This document shows positions 45,500 to 54,426 of a DNA stretch of 64,000 bases, in pieces. Under the pieces are notes generated by a model, which saw only the letters and a program-made list of their open reading frames with translations, made no database searches and was not told the origin of the DNA. The position numbers and the translations under genes were made by a program. Origin of the DNA: Hamadaea sp013361475. GTDB lineage: Bacteria > Actinomycetota > Actinomycetes > Mycobacteriales > Micromonosporaceae. The stretch covers positions 27,054 through 91,053 of the forward strand of contig NZ_JBFAHM010000021.1 of assembly GCF_040654195.1 (NCBI RefSeq), written 5' to 3'. How positions within the stretch are numbered: the first letter of the stretch is position 1; every line of letters begins with the position of its first letter.

Positions 45500-45509
45500 A
45501 ACCCCATCC

Positions 45510-45538
45510 ACGGTGTGGCCCCTCTCGGGTCACACCGT
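45510..45538. terminator. Bidirectional terminator hairpin
   Basis: ACGGTGTG (45510-45517) pairs with CACACCGT (45531-45538) and is extended inward by GC pairs. It lies between the convergent stops at 45499 and 45548. Confidence 0.75.
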
Positions 45539-45547
45539 CAGCCGTCG

Positions 45548-46339
45548 TCAGGAGACGACGTCGTCGCGGCCGTTGAACGTGGCCAGCCAGATCTCGATGG
45601 TCGACGGTGATCCTGTCGCCCGGAACTCCACACAGACCTCGTACGGGTTGAGCCAGCCGACGCGGCGGCATTGGAACTGCGGTGGTGCGAAGGAGTACCA
45701 GGTGGTCTGCCAGCCTTTCGTCTGCTCGAGATGCTGTCCGAGGCGGCGGATCAGCTCAGCCGGGGTGTCGGCGGACTCGACGGTGAGGCGGCGGGTGCAC
45801 GTGTTGGCGCAGCCGGTCTCCATGTGCACCACGGTCAAGCCCGCCGGTAGCGGAAGCACCGCGTCCCGCGGCGGCACCTTCTCCTGCCCGACGACCGGGA
45901 TCGCGAGCGTGACGGCCACACCGAGCAGCCACACCAGCGCGCCTGGCAGCAGCCGTGCGCCGACCTGCGCGAGCTGTCTCGCCTCGTACGCCGCCGCCCC
46001 GGCCACGAGCAGTCCGGCCCCGACCAGGTGCCACCGCAGGCCGTCGTCGATCGTCGGTGGGCTGGCGTAGCTGCCGAGGCTGACGGTCCAGACCGACCAT
46101 GCCAGCACCCACGCCGCCAGCAGGACGCCGACACGCCAGGCGTACGGGCGGCGGCGGGCCAGCAGCGCCCAGGCGATCGGGAAGACGAGCACGATGGGCA
46201 CGATCACGGCGACCTCGCCCGGTTCGAGCAGCTCGTCGGCGATCGGAGCACCGGGCTGCAGGATCGGCCACACCGGCGCCGTGGCGACGAGGGCGGCCAC
46301 CACCGGGAGCAGCCGGGACAGCAGGTCACGCGGGTTCAC
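45548..46339 (-). CDS. Hypothetical membrane protein (263 aa)
   Basis: Four N-terminal helices are followed by about 110 extracellular residues with a Cys pair (METGCANTCTRR) and two more Cys residues (FQCRRV and YEVCVEF). No family is recognised. The start is taken as the GTG at 46339. It is divergent from the glutaminase gene. Confidence 0.65.
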   Translation of the reverse strand: MNPRDLLSRLLPVVAALVATAPVWPILQPGAPIADELLEPGEVAVIVPIVLVFPIAWALLARRRPYAWRVGVLLAAWVLAWSVWTVSLGSYASPPTIDDGLRWHLVGAGLLVAGAAAYEARQLAQVGARLLPGALVWLLGVAVTLAIPVVGQEKVPPRDAVLPLPAGLTVVHMETGCANTCTRRLTVESADTPAELIRRLGQHLEQTKGWQTTWYSFAPPQFQCRRVGWLNPYEVCVEFRATGSPSTIEIWLATFNGRDDVVS

Positions 46340-46391
46340 GGCAGCTTCGACGCGATCACCGCGCAAATGGTTGCGCCGCCCCGGAGTCGTG

Positions 46392-46407
46392 TATAACTGT
46401 CCACAGT
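46392..46407 (+). promoter_or_regulatory. Glutaminase promoter -10 with overlapping dyad
   Basis: TATAAC (46392-46397) is a good -10 candidate about 58 nt upstream of the start. It overlaps a perfect dyad, ACTGT-CC-ACAGT (46396-46407), at the expected start of transcription, a classic repressor position. Confidence 0.4.
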
Positions 46408-46454
46408 CTTCCTCACCCCTGCGGCGGCCGGGGCTACTCGACGAATTGGACGTT

Positions 46455-47714
46455 GTGGTGGCTCTCAATCCGATCCCGGATCTGCTGGACGCGCTGCGGG
46501 CAAGCCTCGCCGGACTCGACGACGGCCGCGTCGCGGAATACATTCCCGAACTCGCCCACGCCGACCCCACCTGGTTCGGGCTCGCGCTGGCCACGCTCGA
46601 CGGCCACGTCTACGCGAGCGGCGACGCCGACCAGCCGTTCACCCTCCAGTCCGTGTCGAAACCCTTCGTGTACGCCTTGGCGCTGACCGATCGCGGGCTG
46701 GACGAGGTCGTCCAGCGCGTCGGGTTGGAGCCCAGCGGCGAGGCGTTCAACGCCACCCGGCTGGAGCCCGGCACCGGCCGCCCGCCGAACCCCATGGTCA
46801 ACGCCGGGGCGATCCTGACGGCGTCGCTGGTGGCAGACGGATTCCCGCGCGTCCTGGCCGGGCTCGGCGCGTTCGCCGGTCGCGTCCTCGGGGTCGACGA
46901 GCGGGCGTACGAGTCGGAGGTCGAGACCGGCGACCGCAACCGGGCGATCGCCTACCTGATGCGTACCGCTGGATCTTTGCAGGCCGACGCCGAGCAGAGC
47001 GTGCGGCGATACTTCCGGCAGTGCGCGGTCCAGGTGACCGCGCGCGACCTGGCGGTGATGTCCGCGACCCTGGCCAACGGGGGTGTCAACCCGGTGACCG
47101 GCGAGCCGGTCGTGACCCGCGACGTCGCGTCGCACGTGCTGACGGTCATGGCGACCTGCGGAATGTACGACTTCGCCGGGGAATGGCTGCTACGGGTGGG
47201 TCTGCCGGCCAAGAGCGGTGTGAGCGGGGGAATCGCCGCCGCGCTGCCGGCGCAGCTCGGCATCGGCCTGTTCAGTCCGCCGCTCGACGACCGGGGCACG
47301 AGCGTCCGCGGCATCGCGGCCTGCGAGGAGCTTTCTGCCCGGTTCGGGCTGCATCTGATGCGGCCGCCGGCACGAACGGCCTCAGCGGTCTACCTCGTGG
47401 AGAATCGCGACCGCGTGCTCGTCCGTGGCCTGCAAGGCGACTTCGGCTTCGCCGCCGCCGAGGCGCTGACCAGGGAGCTGGCCGGTCAGGCCGTCGAAGG
47501 CGGGCTGCTCGTGCTGGACCTCGATCGCGTCGGCCAGCTGCACCCGGTCGCCGCCCAGCTGCTCGGCACGCTGATCGAGCGGCTGACCGCGTACGGGATG
47601 ACCGCCGTGGTGGCCGACGGCGATCGGCGTGGTCTGCTGCCGCAGGCGCATCGGGAGTTCGGGGCGTTGGAGCTAGCGCTGCGTTGGTCCGAGTCGACCC
47701 CGATCAGGGCGTAG
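46455..47714 (+). CDS. glsA: Glutaminase with C-terminal STAS domain
   Basis: The first ~310 residues are a serine-dependent beta-lactamase-fold glutaminase that converts glutamine to glutamate and ammonia. Catalytic Ser66 and Lys69 are in LQSVSKPF, and NPMVNAGAI, the Tyr motif and KSGVSGGI follow. The last ~100 residues form a STAS domain (GGLLVLDLDRVGQLHPVAAQLL), an anti-sigma-antagonist fold that may regulate the enzyme or bind a partner. The start is a GTG pair at 46455/46458 with no clear ribosome site. Confidence 0.9.
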   Translation: MVALNPIPDLLDALRASLAGLDDGRVAEYIPELAHADPTWFGLALATLDGHVYASGDADQPFTLQSVSKPFVYALALTDRGLDEVVQRVGLEPSGEAFNATRLEPGTGRPPNPMVNAGAILTASLVADGFPRVLAGLGAFAGRVLGVDERAYESEVETGDRNRAIAYLMRTAGSLQADAEQSVRRYFRQCAVQVTARDLAVMSATLANGGVNPVTGEPVVTRDVASHVLTVMATCGMYDFAGEWLLRVGLPAKSGVSGGIAAALPAQLGIGLFSPPLDDRGTSVRGIAACEELSARFGLHLMRPPARTASAVYLVENRDRVLVRGLQGDFGFAAAEALTRELAGQAVEGGLLVLDLDRVGQLHPVAAQLLGTLIERLTAYGMTAVVADGDRRGLLPQAHREFGALELALRWSESTPIRA

Positions 47715-47838
47715 CAGGCGGGCTTACCGAATCCGGCGGCCGGTCGGCACACCCTACCCGGCCTGCGGACAGGCGTGTCAGCGGCCGCGACAGCCTGGGA
47801 ACAGTCCGGTGACAGGACGGCCGCCGATCGTAGTCGCC

Positions 47839-48699
47839 ATGCCAACGTTTGAGACTCCCGCGCCGATCTCCGCTTCCGTCGACGTCATCCTCGGCGACAT
47901 CACCTTCGCCGCCGGCGACCGCACCCACACCGTGGTCGAGGTCCAGCCCATCGATCCCACCCGGCCGCTCGACATCCAGGCCGCCGATCAGGTCATCATC
48001 GAGTACGCCGAAGGCAAGTTGCAGGTCAAGCACCCGAAGCTGCGCACCGCGTTCGCCCGCCGATACGGCTCGGTACGCGTACTGGTGCAGTTGCCGACTG
48101 GTTCCGATGTCCAGGGGACCACCGCCGAGGGCGAATACGTCGTCCAGGGTGTCGTCGGCTCGTGCCGGCTGAAGAACGCCATCGGCGACATCCGCGTCGA
48201 GCAGGCGACCGACGTACGCCTCAAGACGTCCGGCGGCCGGGTGACCGTCGGCCACGTGACCGGCTCGGCCGACGTCACCGCCAACGGGACGGTCCGCGTA
48301 CGCCGGATCGACGGCGACGCGGAGGTCACCACGATCGGTGGCGAGATCTGGATCGGGGAGGTCGGCGGCGAGCTGCGGGCGGATTCATCCGTCGGCGGCA
48401 TCTCCGTGGACGTGGCGCACGCCGCCGTCAAAGCGAAGACCGCCACCGGGCACATCCGCGTCGGCGAACTCGGCAGCGGCCCGGTGGACCTGTACGCCGC
48501 CATCGGCAAGCTGGAGGTCGGCGTACCGGCGGGCACCGCTGTCCGGCTGGACGCGCACACTCCGACCGGCCGGGTCCGCAACCTGCTGGACGCCGCCGAC
48601 GATCAGGCCGGCCGGACGGTCAAGGTACGCGCGCGCTGCAGCGGTGGTGGAGACGTCGTCGTGCACCGCGCCGGAGCGCCGATCACGCCGCGAGGGTGA
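47839..48699 (+). CDS. DUF4097 family beta-helix protein
   Basis: The 286-residue protein is built of short repeating beta strands with alternating Gly and Val (RVTVGHVTGSADVTANGTV, VRRIDGDAEVTTIGGEIWIG), forming the single-sided DUF4097 solenoid. There is no signal peptide from the ATG at 47839. Members are found near membrane or cell-envelope regulators in Firmicutes and actinobacteria, but their function is unknown. It converges with the SARP-type gene, with the two stops 16 nt apart and overlapping. Confidence 0.82.
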   Translation: MPTFETPAPISASVDVILGDITFAAGDRTHTVVEVQPIDPTRPLDIQAADQVIIEYAEGKLQVKHPKLRTAFARRYGSVRVLVQLPTGSDVQGTTAEGEYVVQGVVGSCRLKNAIGDIRVEQATDVRLKTSGGRVTVGHVTGSADVTANGTVRVRRIDGDAEVTTIGGEIWIGEVGGELRADSSVGGISVDVAHAAVKAKTATGHIRVGELGSGPVDLYAAIGKLEVGVPAGTAVRLDAHTPTGRVRNLLDAADDQAGRTVKVRARCSGGGDVVVHRAGAPITPRG

Positions 48700-51600
48700 C
48701 CTCGGCCAGCTCCTGCCAGTCCCGTTCCCGCCCGTCCCGGAGCGCCTCGGCGAACACCGTCTCGCCGAGGCGCTGCCGCACCTCCTCGCCGATCCGGGCC
48801 GCGTCGAGCTGCGTACGATCAGGCATCCCGCGCACGTTCTCACTGGCCGCGAGCAGTCGCGCGGCCTGCTCGTCCTGACCCTGCCGGGCGGCCTGATCCG
48901 CGATCCCGACCAGCGTCTGCGCGATCATCGGCCGATAGCCGAGCTGGACCGCCGCCCGCAACGCCCCGGCCCGGTACGCCCCAGCCTGGCCGAGGTCCTC
49001 GGCGAGGTACCCGAGCATGTCCTGGAGCAGGACGTAAAGGCCGCTCGCCTCGTCGCCGGGCCGCATCCGGACGGTCGCCAGGTGTTCCCGGGCCTGGTCC
49101 GGCTCGCCCCGGAACCGCGCCAGCTGCGCTTGGGCGATCGCCAGTTCGCTCAGCGTGTCCGGCCAGGTGATGCCGTCGGCCGCCCGCACCGCCTCCGCGA
49201 GGGTGATCAGGCTGGCCCGCTCGTCGCCGAGCAGCCAGTACAGCTGGGCCTGCCGGGTGCGGATGCTGACCACCTCCTCGGTCCCGCCCACCTCGACGAG
49301 GACCGCGGCCGCTTCCTCGTAGTACGCGCACGCCGCCGCGAACTCGCCCCGTGGGCCGAGCTGATCCGCCAGGAACGTCAGCGCCGCCGAGATCCCCCAC
49401 CGTTCGCCGAGCGCCCGCGACTCGGCGAGAGCGGCCTCGATGTCGTCGTCCACCTGGTCCACCTCGCGGCCGAGGGCGAGCCGCAGCCGGCTGCGCGTGA
49501 GCCGCGCCTGCGCCCGCACCCACGGATCGGCGTTGTGGATCAGCGGCTCGTACGCGGGCAGGAAGTCGGCCGGTTCGCGCAGCATCCGTTCCAGCGGACG
49601 GGCGAACGCGAGCAGCGGATGCGTGGAGCCGCTGCTCTCGGTGTACCGGTAGGCGTCCTCGATCCACTGCTGAGCCTGGTACTGGTCGCCGGCCGCGCCG
49701 GAGCTGACGAACAGCGTGACGATGGTGCAGGCCAGCGCGCGTACCTCGTCGGGCACGTCACCGGGCACGGAGGCCCCCGCGATGCTCAGCTCGGTGCCCT
49801 CGGCTCGATGCCCGCTGAGGAACCAGTACCACCCCGCCGCGCCGACCAGGCGCATCGCCTCCTCGGCCCAGCCTTCGGCGATCGCCAGGCGCAGGGCCGC
49901 GCTGATGTTGTCGTGTTCAGCCTCCACCTTGGACAGCCAGTCGAGCTGCTCGGACCGGCGCAGATGCGGGTCAGCGGTCTCCGTCAGCTCGAGGAAGTAC
50001 GCGACGTACGCCCGCCGCGCCGACTCGACCCCGCCGGCTTCGGCCAACCGCTGGGCGGCATACTCGCGGATGGTGTTGAGCATCCGATAGCGCGGTTCGC
50101 CCTCGCCGTACGCGAGCAGCAGCGACTTCTCCAGCAGCGCGGTCAGCAGATCGAGGGCGTCCTCCCCCTCGGCGCAGACGCGTTCGGCCGCTTCGAGGCT
50201 GACGCCACCGGCGAACACCGAGAGCCGCCGCAGCAGATCACGTTCGGGCTCGCTCAACAGGTCCCAGCTCCAGTCCACCACCGCGCGCAGCGTCCGATGC
50301 CGGGCCAACGCCGTACGGCTGCCGCCGGTCAGCAGCTGGAACCGGTCGTCCAGCCGATCCGCCAACTGCTCGACCGACATCGTCCGCAGCCGGGCCGCCG
50401 CCAGTTCGATCGCCAACGGCATGCCGTCGAGCGCCCGGCATACGCGCGCCATCGTGGCCAGCGTCCGCTCGTCCGAGCCGACGTTACGGCGTACCGCTTC
50501 GGCCCGATCGCGGAGTAACCGAACCGCGGGCGACGCGCCGATCTCTGCCGCCGACGCGCTCGCGGGCGGCAGCGCGAGCGGCTCGACCTGCCACAACGCC
50601 TCGCCGGTGATGCCGAGCGGTTCCCGGCTCGTGGCGATGATCCGCAGCCGCCGGCACTCGCCCAGCAGCCGGTCCGCGAACTCGGACACCGCCTCGATCA
50701 TGTGCTCGCAGTTGTCGAGGACCAGCAGCATCACTCGATCCCGGACCGCGGTGACCAGCCGATCGATCGCGTCGCCGCCCGCCGCCCCGCCGAGCGGGGA
50801 CTGGTCGCGCAGGCCGATCGCGGTCAAGGTGGCCTGAGCCAGCTCGCCGCCCGCCTGCAGCGCGGCCAGCTCCACCAGCCACGCGCCGTCCGGCAGATCG
50901 GTGAGCATCATCCGCGCGGTCTCGGTGGCCAGCCGCGTCTTGCCGGAACCGCCCGCGCCGGTCAAGGTCACAAGCCGGTGCCGCGTCGCCAGCTCGGCGA
51001 TCGCTGCGACGTCCGCCTCCTCGCCCACGAAGCTGGTCAGCTCGGCCCGCAGGTTCGTGCGGCGGTTCTCCGCCCGCCCGCCCAGCTCGCCGCGCAACAC
51101 CGCGGTGTTCAACGCCGAGAGCTCGGCCGAGGGGTCCACTCCCAGCTCGTCGCCCAGTCGCTCAGCCAATTGCTGGTACGCCGTCAGCGCCTCAGCACCA
51201 CGACCCGCCTCGGCGAGCGCGCGCATCAACGCCGCGACGAAGCCCTCCCGCAACGGATGGTTCGCCACCAACTCCGTCAGCTCGGAGACCAGGTCGGCGC
51301 CGCGGCCGAGGCGTACTTCGGCGTCCACCCGGTCGCCGAGCACGGCGATGTGCCGCTCGGTCAACCCGGTGACGACGGCGTCGAACGCCTTGTTCCCCGA
51401 CAGCGCGATGCCTTCCATCGCCGTCCCGCGCCACAGACCCAACGCCGTCCGCAGCAGCGTCACGCGTACCGGGTCCTCGGCGTCCCGAGCCTCGGCGACC
51501 AGGCGCTCGAACCGGCTCACGTCGACCGCCTCGGGGTCGACGTCCAGCCGATACCCGCCCGCCTTCGCCTCGACCACCCCGTCCGGCAGCAACCGGCGCA

Positions 51601-51820
51601 GCCGGGACACCAAAACCTGTAGGGCGTTCACCGCGTCGGCGGGCGGCTCCTCACCCCAGATCCAGTCGACCAGCCGCGTACGCGGAACGATCCGGCCCGG
51701 TTCGAGCGCCAGCGCGGCCAGCAGTCCCCGTAGCCGGGCGCCCGGCACCTCCACCACGACGCCGTCGCCGACCTGGACTTCGAATGGCCCGAGCAACCCA
51801 ATCCGCACGCCGGTAATCAT
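48683..51820 (-). CDS. AfsR/SARP-type regulator: OmpR-like wHTH, BTAD, NB-ARC ATPase, TPR
   Basis: The 1045-residue protein has a winged helix (about 1-90, GPFEVQVGDGVVVEVPG), then a bacterial transcriptional activation domain (about 95-240). An NB-ARC ATPase follows with the P loop LTGAGGSGKTRLA and the Walker B region VMLLVLDNCEH, and the C-terminus is helical and TPR-like. This is the large-SARP design that activates secondary metabolism or development. No biosynthetic gene cluster is seen in the window, so its targets may lie elsewhere. The start is ATG 51820. A longer frame exists but begins in weak sequence. Confidence 0.9.
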   Translation of the reverse strand: MITGVRIGLLGPFEVQVGDGVVVEVPGARLRGLLAALALEPGRIVPRTRLVDWIWGEEPPADAVNALQVLVSRLRRLLPDGVVEAKAGGYRLDVDPEAVDVSRFERLVAEARDAEDPVRVTLLRTALGLWRGTAMEGIALSGNKAFDAVVTGLTERHIAVLGDRVDAEVRLGRGADLVSELTELVANHPLREGFVAALMRALAEAGRGAEALTAYQQLAERLGDELGVDPSAELSALNTAVLRGELGGRAENRRTNLRAELTSFVGEEADVAAIAELATRHRLVTLTGAGGSGKTRLATETARMMLTDLPDGAWLVELAALQAGGELAQATLTAIGLRDQSPLGGAAGGDAIDRLVTAVRDRVMLLVLDNCEHMIEAVSEFADRLLGECRRLRIIATSREPLGITGEALWQVEPLALPPASASAAEIGASPAVRLLRDRAEAVRRNVGSDERTLATMARVCRALDGMPLAIELAAARLRTMSVEQLADRLDDRFQLLTGGSRTALARHRTLRAVVDWSWDLLSEPERDLLRRLSVFAGGVSLEAAERVCAEGEDALDLLTALLEKSLLLAYGEGEPRYRMLNTIREYAAQRLAEAGGVESARRAYVAYFLELTETADPHLRRSEQLDWLSKVEAEHDNISAALRLAIAEGWAEEAMRLVGAAGWYWFLSGHRAEGTELSIAGASVPGDVPDEVRALACTIVTLFVSSGAAGDQYQAQQWIEDAYRYTESSGSTHPLLAFARPLERMLREPADFLPAYEPLIHNADPWVRAQARLTRSRLRLALGREVDQVDDDIEAALAESRALGERWGISAALTFLADQLGPRGEFAAACAYYEEAAAVLVEVGGTEEVVSIRTRQAQLYWLLGDERASLITLAEAVRAADGITWPDTLSELAIAQAQLARFRGEPDQAREHLATVRMRPGDEASGLYVLLQDMLGYLAEDLGQAGAYRAGALRAAVQLGYRPMIAQTLVGIADQAARQGQDEQAARLLAASENVRGMPDRTQLDAARIGEEVRQRLGETVFAEALRDGRERDWQELAEVTLAA

Positions 51821-51863
51821 GCCGCACGCTCGGCCCGACCGATCTATGCCGCATTTCACACAT

Positions 51864-51894
51864 TCAGGAGGGGAGCGGCGAGCTCCCCTCCTGA
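51864..51894. terminator. 13-bp stem-loop after the aldo/keto reductase
   Basis: TCAGGAGGGGAGC pairs perfectly with GCTCCCCTCCTGA around a 5-nt loop, 8 nt after the reductase stop and before the SARP start region. Confidence 0.75.
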
Positions 51895-51901
51895 AGGGCC
51901 G

Positions 51902-52861
51902 TCACGGCTGGGCGTAGGGGTTCGCCCAGTCGGACCGGTCGACCGCGGTCAACCGGTCGAGCTGCTCGTCGCTCAGTTTCAGCGCGACCCCGTCGAGAGC
52001 ACTGTCGAGCTGGTGGAGTTTGCTGCCGCCGAGCATCGGCCGGAGACCCCGGCTCACCGACCAGGCCAGCACCACCTGGCCTCGGGCGGCTCCCGTCTCG
52101 GCGGCCACCTCGTCGAGCACCGCCAAGCGGGCGGCGTTGCCCGGATGGGCGTACACCTCGGGAATCTCCTTCTCCGGGTTGTCGTAGGCCCCCGACAACA
52201 ACGGCGTGTACGCCCAAACCTCCAGGCCGTGTTCGCTCGCGTAGTCGGCCTGCTCGTCGCTGAGTACGCCGAACCGGTGCGCCACGCCCGGCGGCAAGGT
52301 GCCCGGTCGGGGGCGCAGGTAGGTGGCGTTGAGTTGCAGCGCGTCGAACGGCCGCGCGCCGATCGACTGGGCGTACGCCCGGCCTCGTTCGATCAGCCAG
52401 GCCGGGTGGTTGGACACGCCGAACCGGTCGGCGGGCAGGCCGGCGAGCGCGCCGACGGTGTCCTCGATGGACACCGACCGGTCTTCCTGATGCAGCCACA
52501 GCAGATCGACCCGGTCGACGCCCAGCCGATCGAGGCTGCCGGCGAAGGCCGCCTGCACCGCGTCCGGCGACAGTCCTTGGCGACGGTTCGGCCAGGAACC
52601 GGGTTCGAGCGGTTCGGCGCCCAGTTTGGTGGCGATCCGGACCTGGTCGCGTACGCCGGGGCGGGCGGCCAGCCAGCGGCCGAGCAGCCGTTCGCTGTCG
52701 CCGCCGTGCCCGGTCTCGCTGGCCCAGAAGGAGTAGCAGTCCGCCGTGTCGATCCAGGTGCCGCCGCGCTCCACGAATCGGTCGAGCAGGGCGAACGACG
52801 TGGTCTCGTCGACGGTGGTGCCGAACATCATCGCCCCGAGCACCAGAGGGGTTTCAGTCAT
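51902..52861 (-). CDS. Aldo/keto reductase
   Basis: The 319-residue TIM-barrel NADPH reductase has the catalytic Asp/Tyr in DTADCYSFW, Lys in IATKLGA and His in LWLHQEDRS. The cofactor region is near NVALAW-like positions (VVLAWSVSRGLRPMLGGSK). It belongs to the group that follows the Ldd/aryl-alcohol type. Its promoter is a MerR-type site (52869-52899). An SD is not evident, and the start is 7 nt after the -10, so the mRNA is leaderless. Confidence 0.88.
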   Translation of the reverse strand: MTETPLVLGAMMFGTTVDETTSFALLDRFVERGGTWIDTADCYSFWASETGHGGDSERLLGRWLAARPGVRDQVRIATKLGAEPLEPGSWPNRRQGLSPDAVQAAFAGSLDRLGVDRVDLLWLHQEDRSVSIEDTVGALAGLPADRFGVSNHPAWLIERGRAYAQSIGARPFDALQLNATYLRPRPGTLPPGVAHRFGVLSDEQADYASEHGLEVWAYTPLLSGAYDNPEKEIPEVYAHPGNAARLAVLDEVAAETGAARGQVVLAWSVSRGLRPMLGGSKLHQLDSALDGVALKLSDEQLDRLTAVDRSDWANPYAQP

Positions 52862-52868
52862 ACCGACG

Positions 52869-52899
52869 ACCTTGGCACCTGGAGCGCGCTCTAGGTCAA
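52869..52899 (-). promoter_or_regulatory. MerR-type promoter: TTGACC, 19-bp spacer with dyad, CAAGGT
   Basis: On the minus strand TTGACC (52894-52899) and CAAGGT (52869-52874) are separated by 19 bp, the overlong spacing typical of MerR-family promoters. The spacer contains a 20-bp dyad (52877-52896; ACCTgGAGC and GCTCtAGGT around GC, 18 of 20 paired). The likely controller is a MerR protein, but none is encoded in the window. Confidence 0.6.
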
Positions 52900-52907
52900 G
52901 CGCACTC

Positions 52908-53939
52908 TTACTGCAGGTCCACGTGGAACGGCGTACCCGGACAGGTCGGGCAGACGAAGATACGCAGGGAACCGTAGCGCCCGACGATGACGCCTGTCGG
53001 CTCCTGGATGGTCAGCCGATCCGGGTGCTCCCAGGTGATGTGCCGCTCCTCGACCGGCCGCCACCGCTCGTAGGAGTCGCCGTCGAACTCACTCGAAGCG
53101 ATCGTCAGCAGCAGGTTCGTCGGCCCGTCGCACTCCGGGCACGGTGTGGGCAGCAGATCCGTCACGTTCCACGTGGCGTACCCGCCGACCTTCCAGCCGG
53201 GCGCCATGACCAGATCCTGGTAGTCGTGCTCCCACTCGTCGACCCGCTCGGCGAGGACGGCCGGCAGCTCATCCGGGTACGGGTACTCGACGATCTGCTC
53301 GGGGTGCACTCGGCACGGCTCCGGCAGGTAGTCGTCTTCGTCCACGTCGCCGGTGGGCGGCTCGGTCAGGACGTCGGTGATGTCGGCCTGACGCCGCCAG
53401 TAGAGCCGCACAGCCGGTCCGGTCAATCCCTCCTGCGCGTGCTCGAACGGGCACCACAGCACTTGGAGCAGGTCCGCGCCGTCCGGGCGAGGCAGGTCCG
53501 GGACGTCGTCGGCACGCAGTTGCGCCACCGGAACCAACGGCGTCGCCCCATCCCGCGTACGCGGTTCCCATCGATGGCCGACCACGGGTCCGCCGCCGCT
53601 GCTGCCATAGCCGACAAACCCAGGACCGACGATGCGTCCGATCTCCTTGTTCAGTTCCATCTCGCCGGGCGCCATCACGTGCGCCTGCACGCGCTGCCTC
53701 TCCAGCACGCGCAGGCGATCGATCAGCTCCGGCGGGATCGGCACGTCCGTCATCCCCATGTGCGGATCGCCGCACGTCGGCCAGGGTTCGGCGGCGGGCC
53801 ACAGCAGCGGGCCGCCGATGTGGCTGTCCACAATCTCCACGTCACCGGGTCGAGGATGGAGCCGGGTGGCCGTACGCCCCAAGGCGCGCAGCTCGGGGAA
53901 GGTTGCGAGGACGTCGATCGGCGGGGTGGGCGTCTGCAC
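52908..53939 (-). CDS. DUF1963-like protein (343 aa)
   Basis: The protein has features of the DUF1963/YwqG fold: SHIGGPLLWPAAEPWPTC, LVPVAQLRADDVPDL, WCPFEH, GWKVGGYATW and CPECDGPTNLLLTIAS. Two Cys pairs (CPECD and CPTCP) could bind zinc. Function is unknown. The GTG at 53939 has a TACGCT -10 (53946-53951) 6 nt upstream, suggesting leaderless transcription. Confidence 0.75.
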   Translation of the reverse strand: MQTPTPPIDVLATFPELRALGRTATRLHPRPGDVEIVDSHIGGPLLWPAAEPWPTCGDPHMGMTDVPIPPELIDRLRVLERQRVQAHVMAPGEMELNKEIGRIVGPGFVGYGSSGGGPVVGHRWEPRTRDGATPLVPVAQLRADDVPDLPRPDGADLLQVLWCPFEHAQEGLTGPAVRLYWRRQADITDVLTEPPTGDVDEDDYLPEPCRVHPEQIVEYPYPDELPAVLAERVDEWEHDYQDLVMAPGWKVGGYATWNVTDLLPTPCPECDGPTNLLLTIASSEFDGDSYERWRPVEERHITWEHPDRLTIQEPTGVIVGRYGSLRIFVCPTCPGTPFHVDLQ

Positions 53940-53975
53940 GTTGGAAGCGTAGAACCAACCGGCCGATCGTGGGGC

Positions 53976-54006
53976 TTGACGCCCACCGGGGGCGTATTCC
54001 TATAGT
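53976..54006 (+). promoter_or_regulatory. Promoter of the GntR-ABC operon
   Basis: TTGACG (53976-53981) and TATAGT (54001-54006) are both close to consensus, with a 19-bp spacer. The GntR operator begins at once after the -10. Confidence 0.55.
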
Positions 54007-54020
54007 ACTAGCTAACTAGT
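54007..54020. promoter_or_regulatory. Operator dyad next to the GntR promoter
   Basis: ACTAG and CTAGT flank a CTAA spacer at 54007-54020, covering the expected transcription start. YtrA-type GntR regulators commonly repress their own ABC operon from such a site. Confidence 0.55.
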
Positions 54021-54036
54021 GAAACGAGGCGTCACG

Positions 54037-54426
54037 ATGATGGAGTTCCACCTCGACGGCCGGTCCGGGGTAGCGCCCTACCTGCAACTGATCCAGCAGG
54101 TCCGGCGCGCCCTGCGACTGGGGCTGCTGGTCGAGGGGGATCGGCTGCCGACCGTCAAGGAGGTGGTCGCCAAGGTGGCGATCAACCCGAACACGGTCTC
54201 CAAGGCCTACCGCGAACTCGAGTACCAGGGGCTCGTCGCCGCCAAGCCCGGCGTGGGCACGTTCGTCGTCCGCACCCTGGCCGACGAGTCGGTGGCCGCG
54301 CACGAGTCGCTGCGTCAGGAACTTCAGGCGTGGCTGGACAAGGCCCGCGCCGCCGGGTTGGCCGACGAGAGCATCGAGGCCCTCATCGCGACCACGCTTC
54401 GTACCCCCACGGAGGAGTCCAGATGA
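54037..54426 (+). CDS. GntR-family (YtrA subfamily) transcriptional regulator
   Basis: The short 129-residue protein has only the N-terminal wHTH (LPTVKEVVAKVAINPNTVSKAYRELEYQGLVAAKPGVGTFV spans residues 36-76) and a brief helical dimer region. That is the YtrA architecture. It is coupled to the ABC genes by ATGA. The ATG at 54037 follows GAGG by 7 nt. Ligand and target compound are unknown; YtrA systems often answer to cell-wall-active agents. Confidence 0.88.
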   Translation: MMEFHLDGRSGVAPYLQLIQQVRRALRLGLLVEGDRLPTVKEVVAKVAINPNTVSKAYRELEYQGLVAAKPGVGTFVVRTLADESVAAHESLRQELQAWLDKARAAGLADESIEALIATTLRTPTEESR

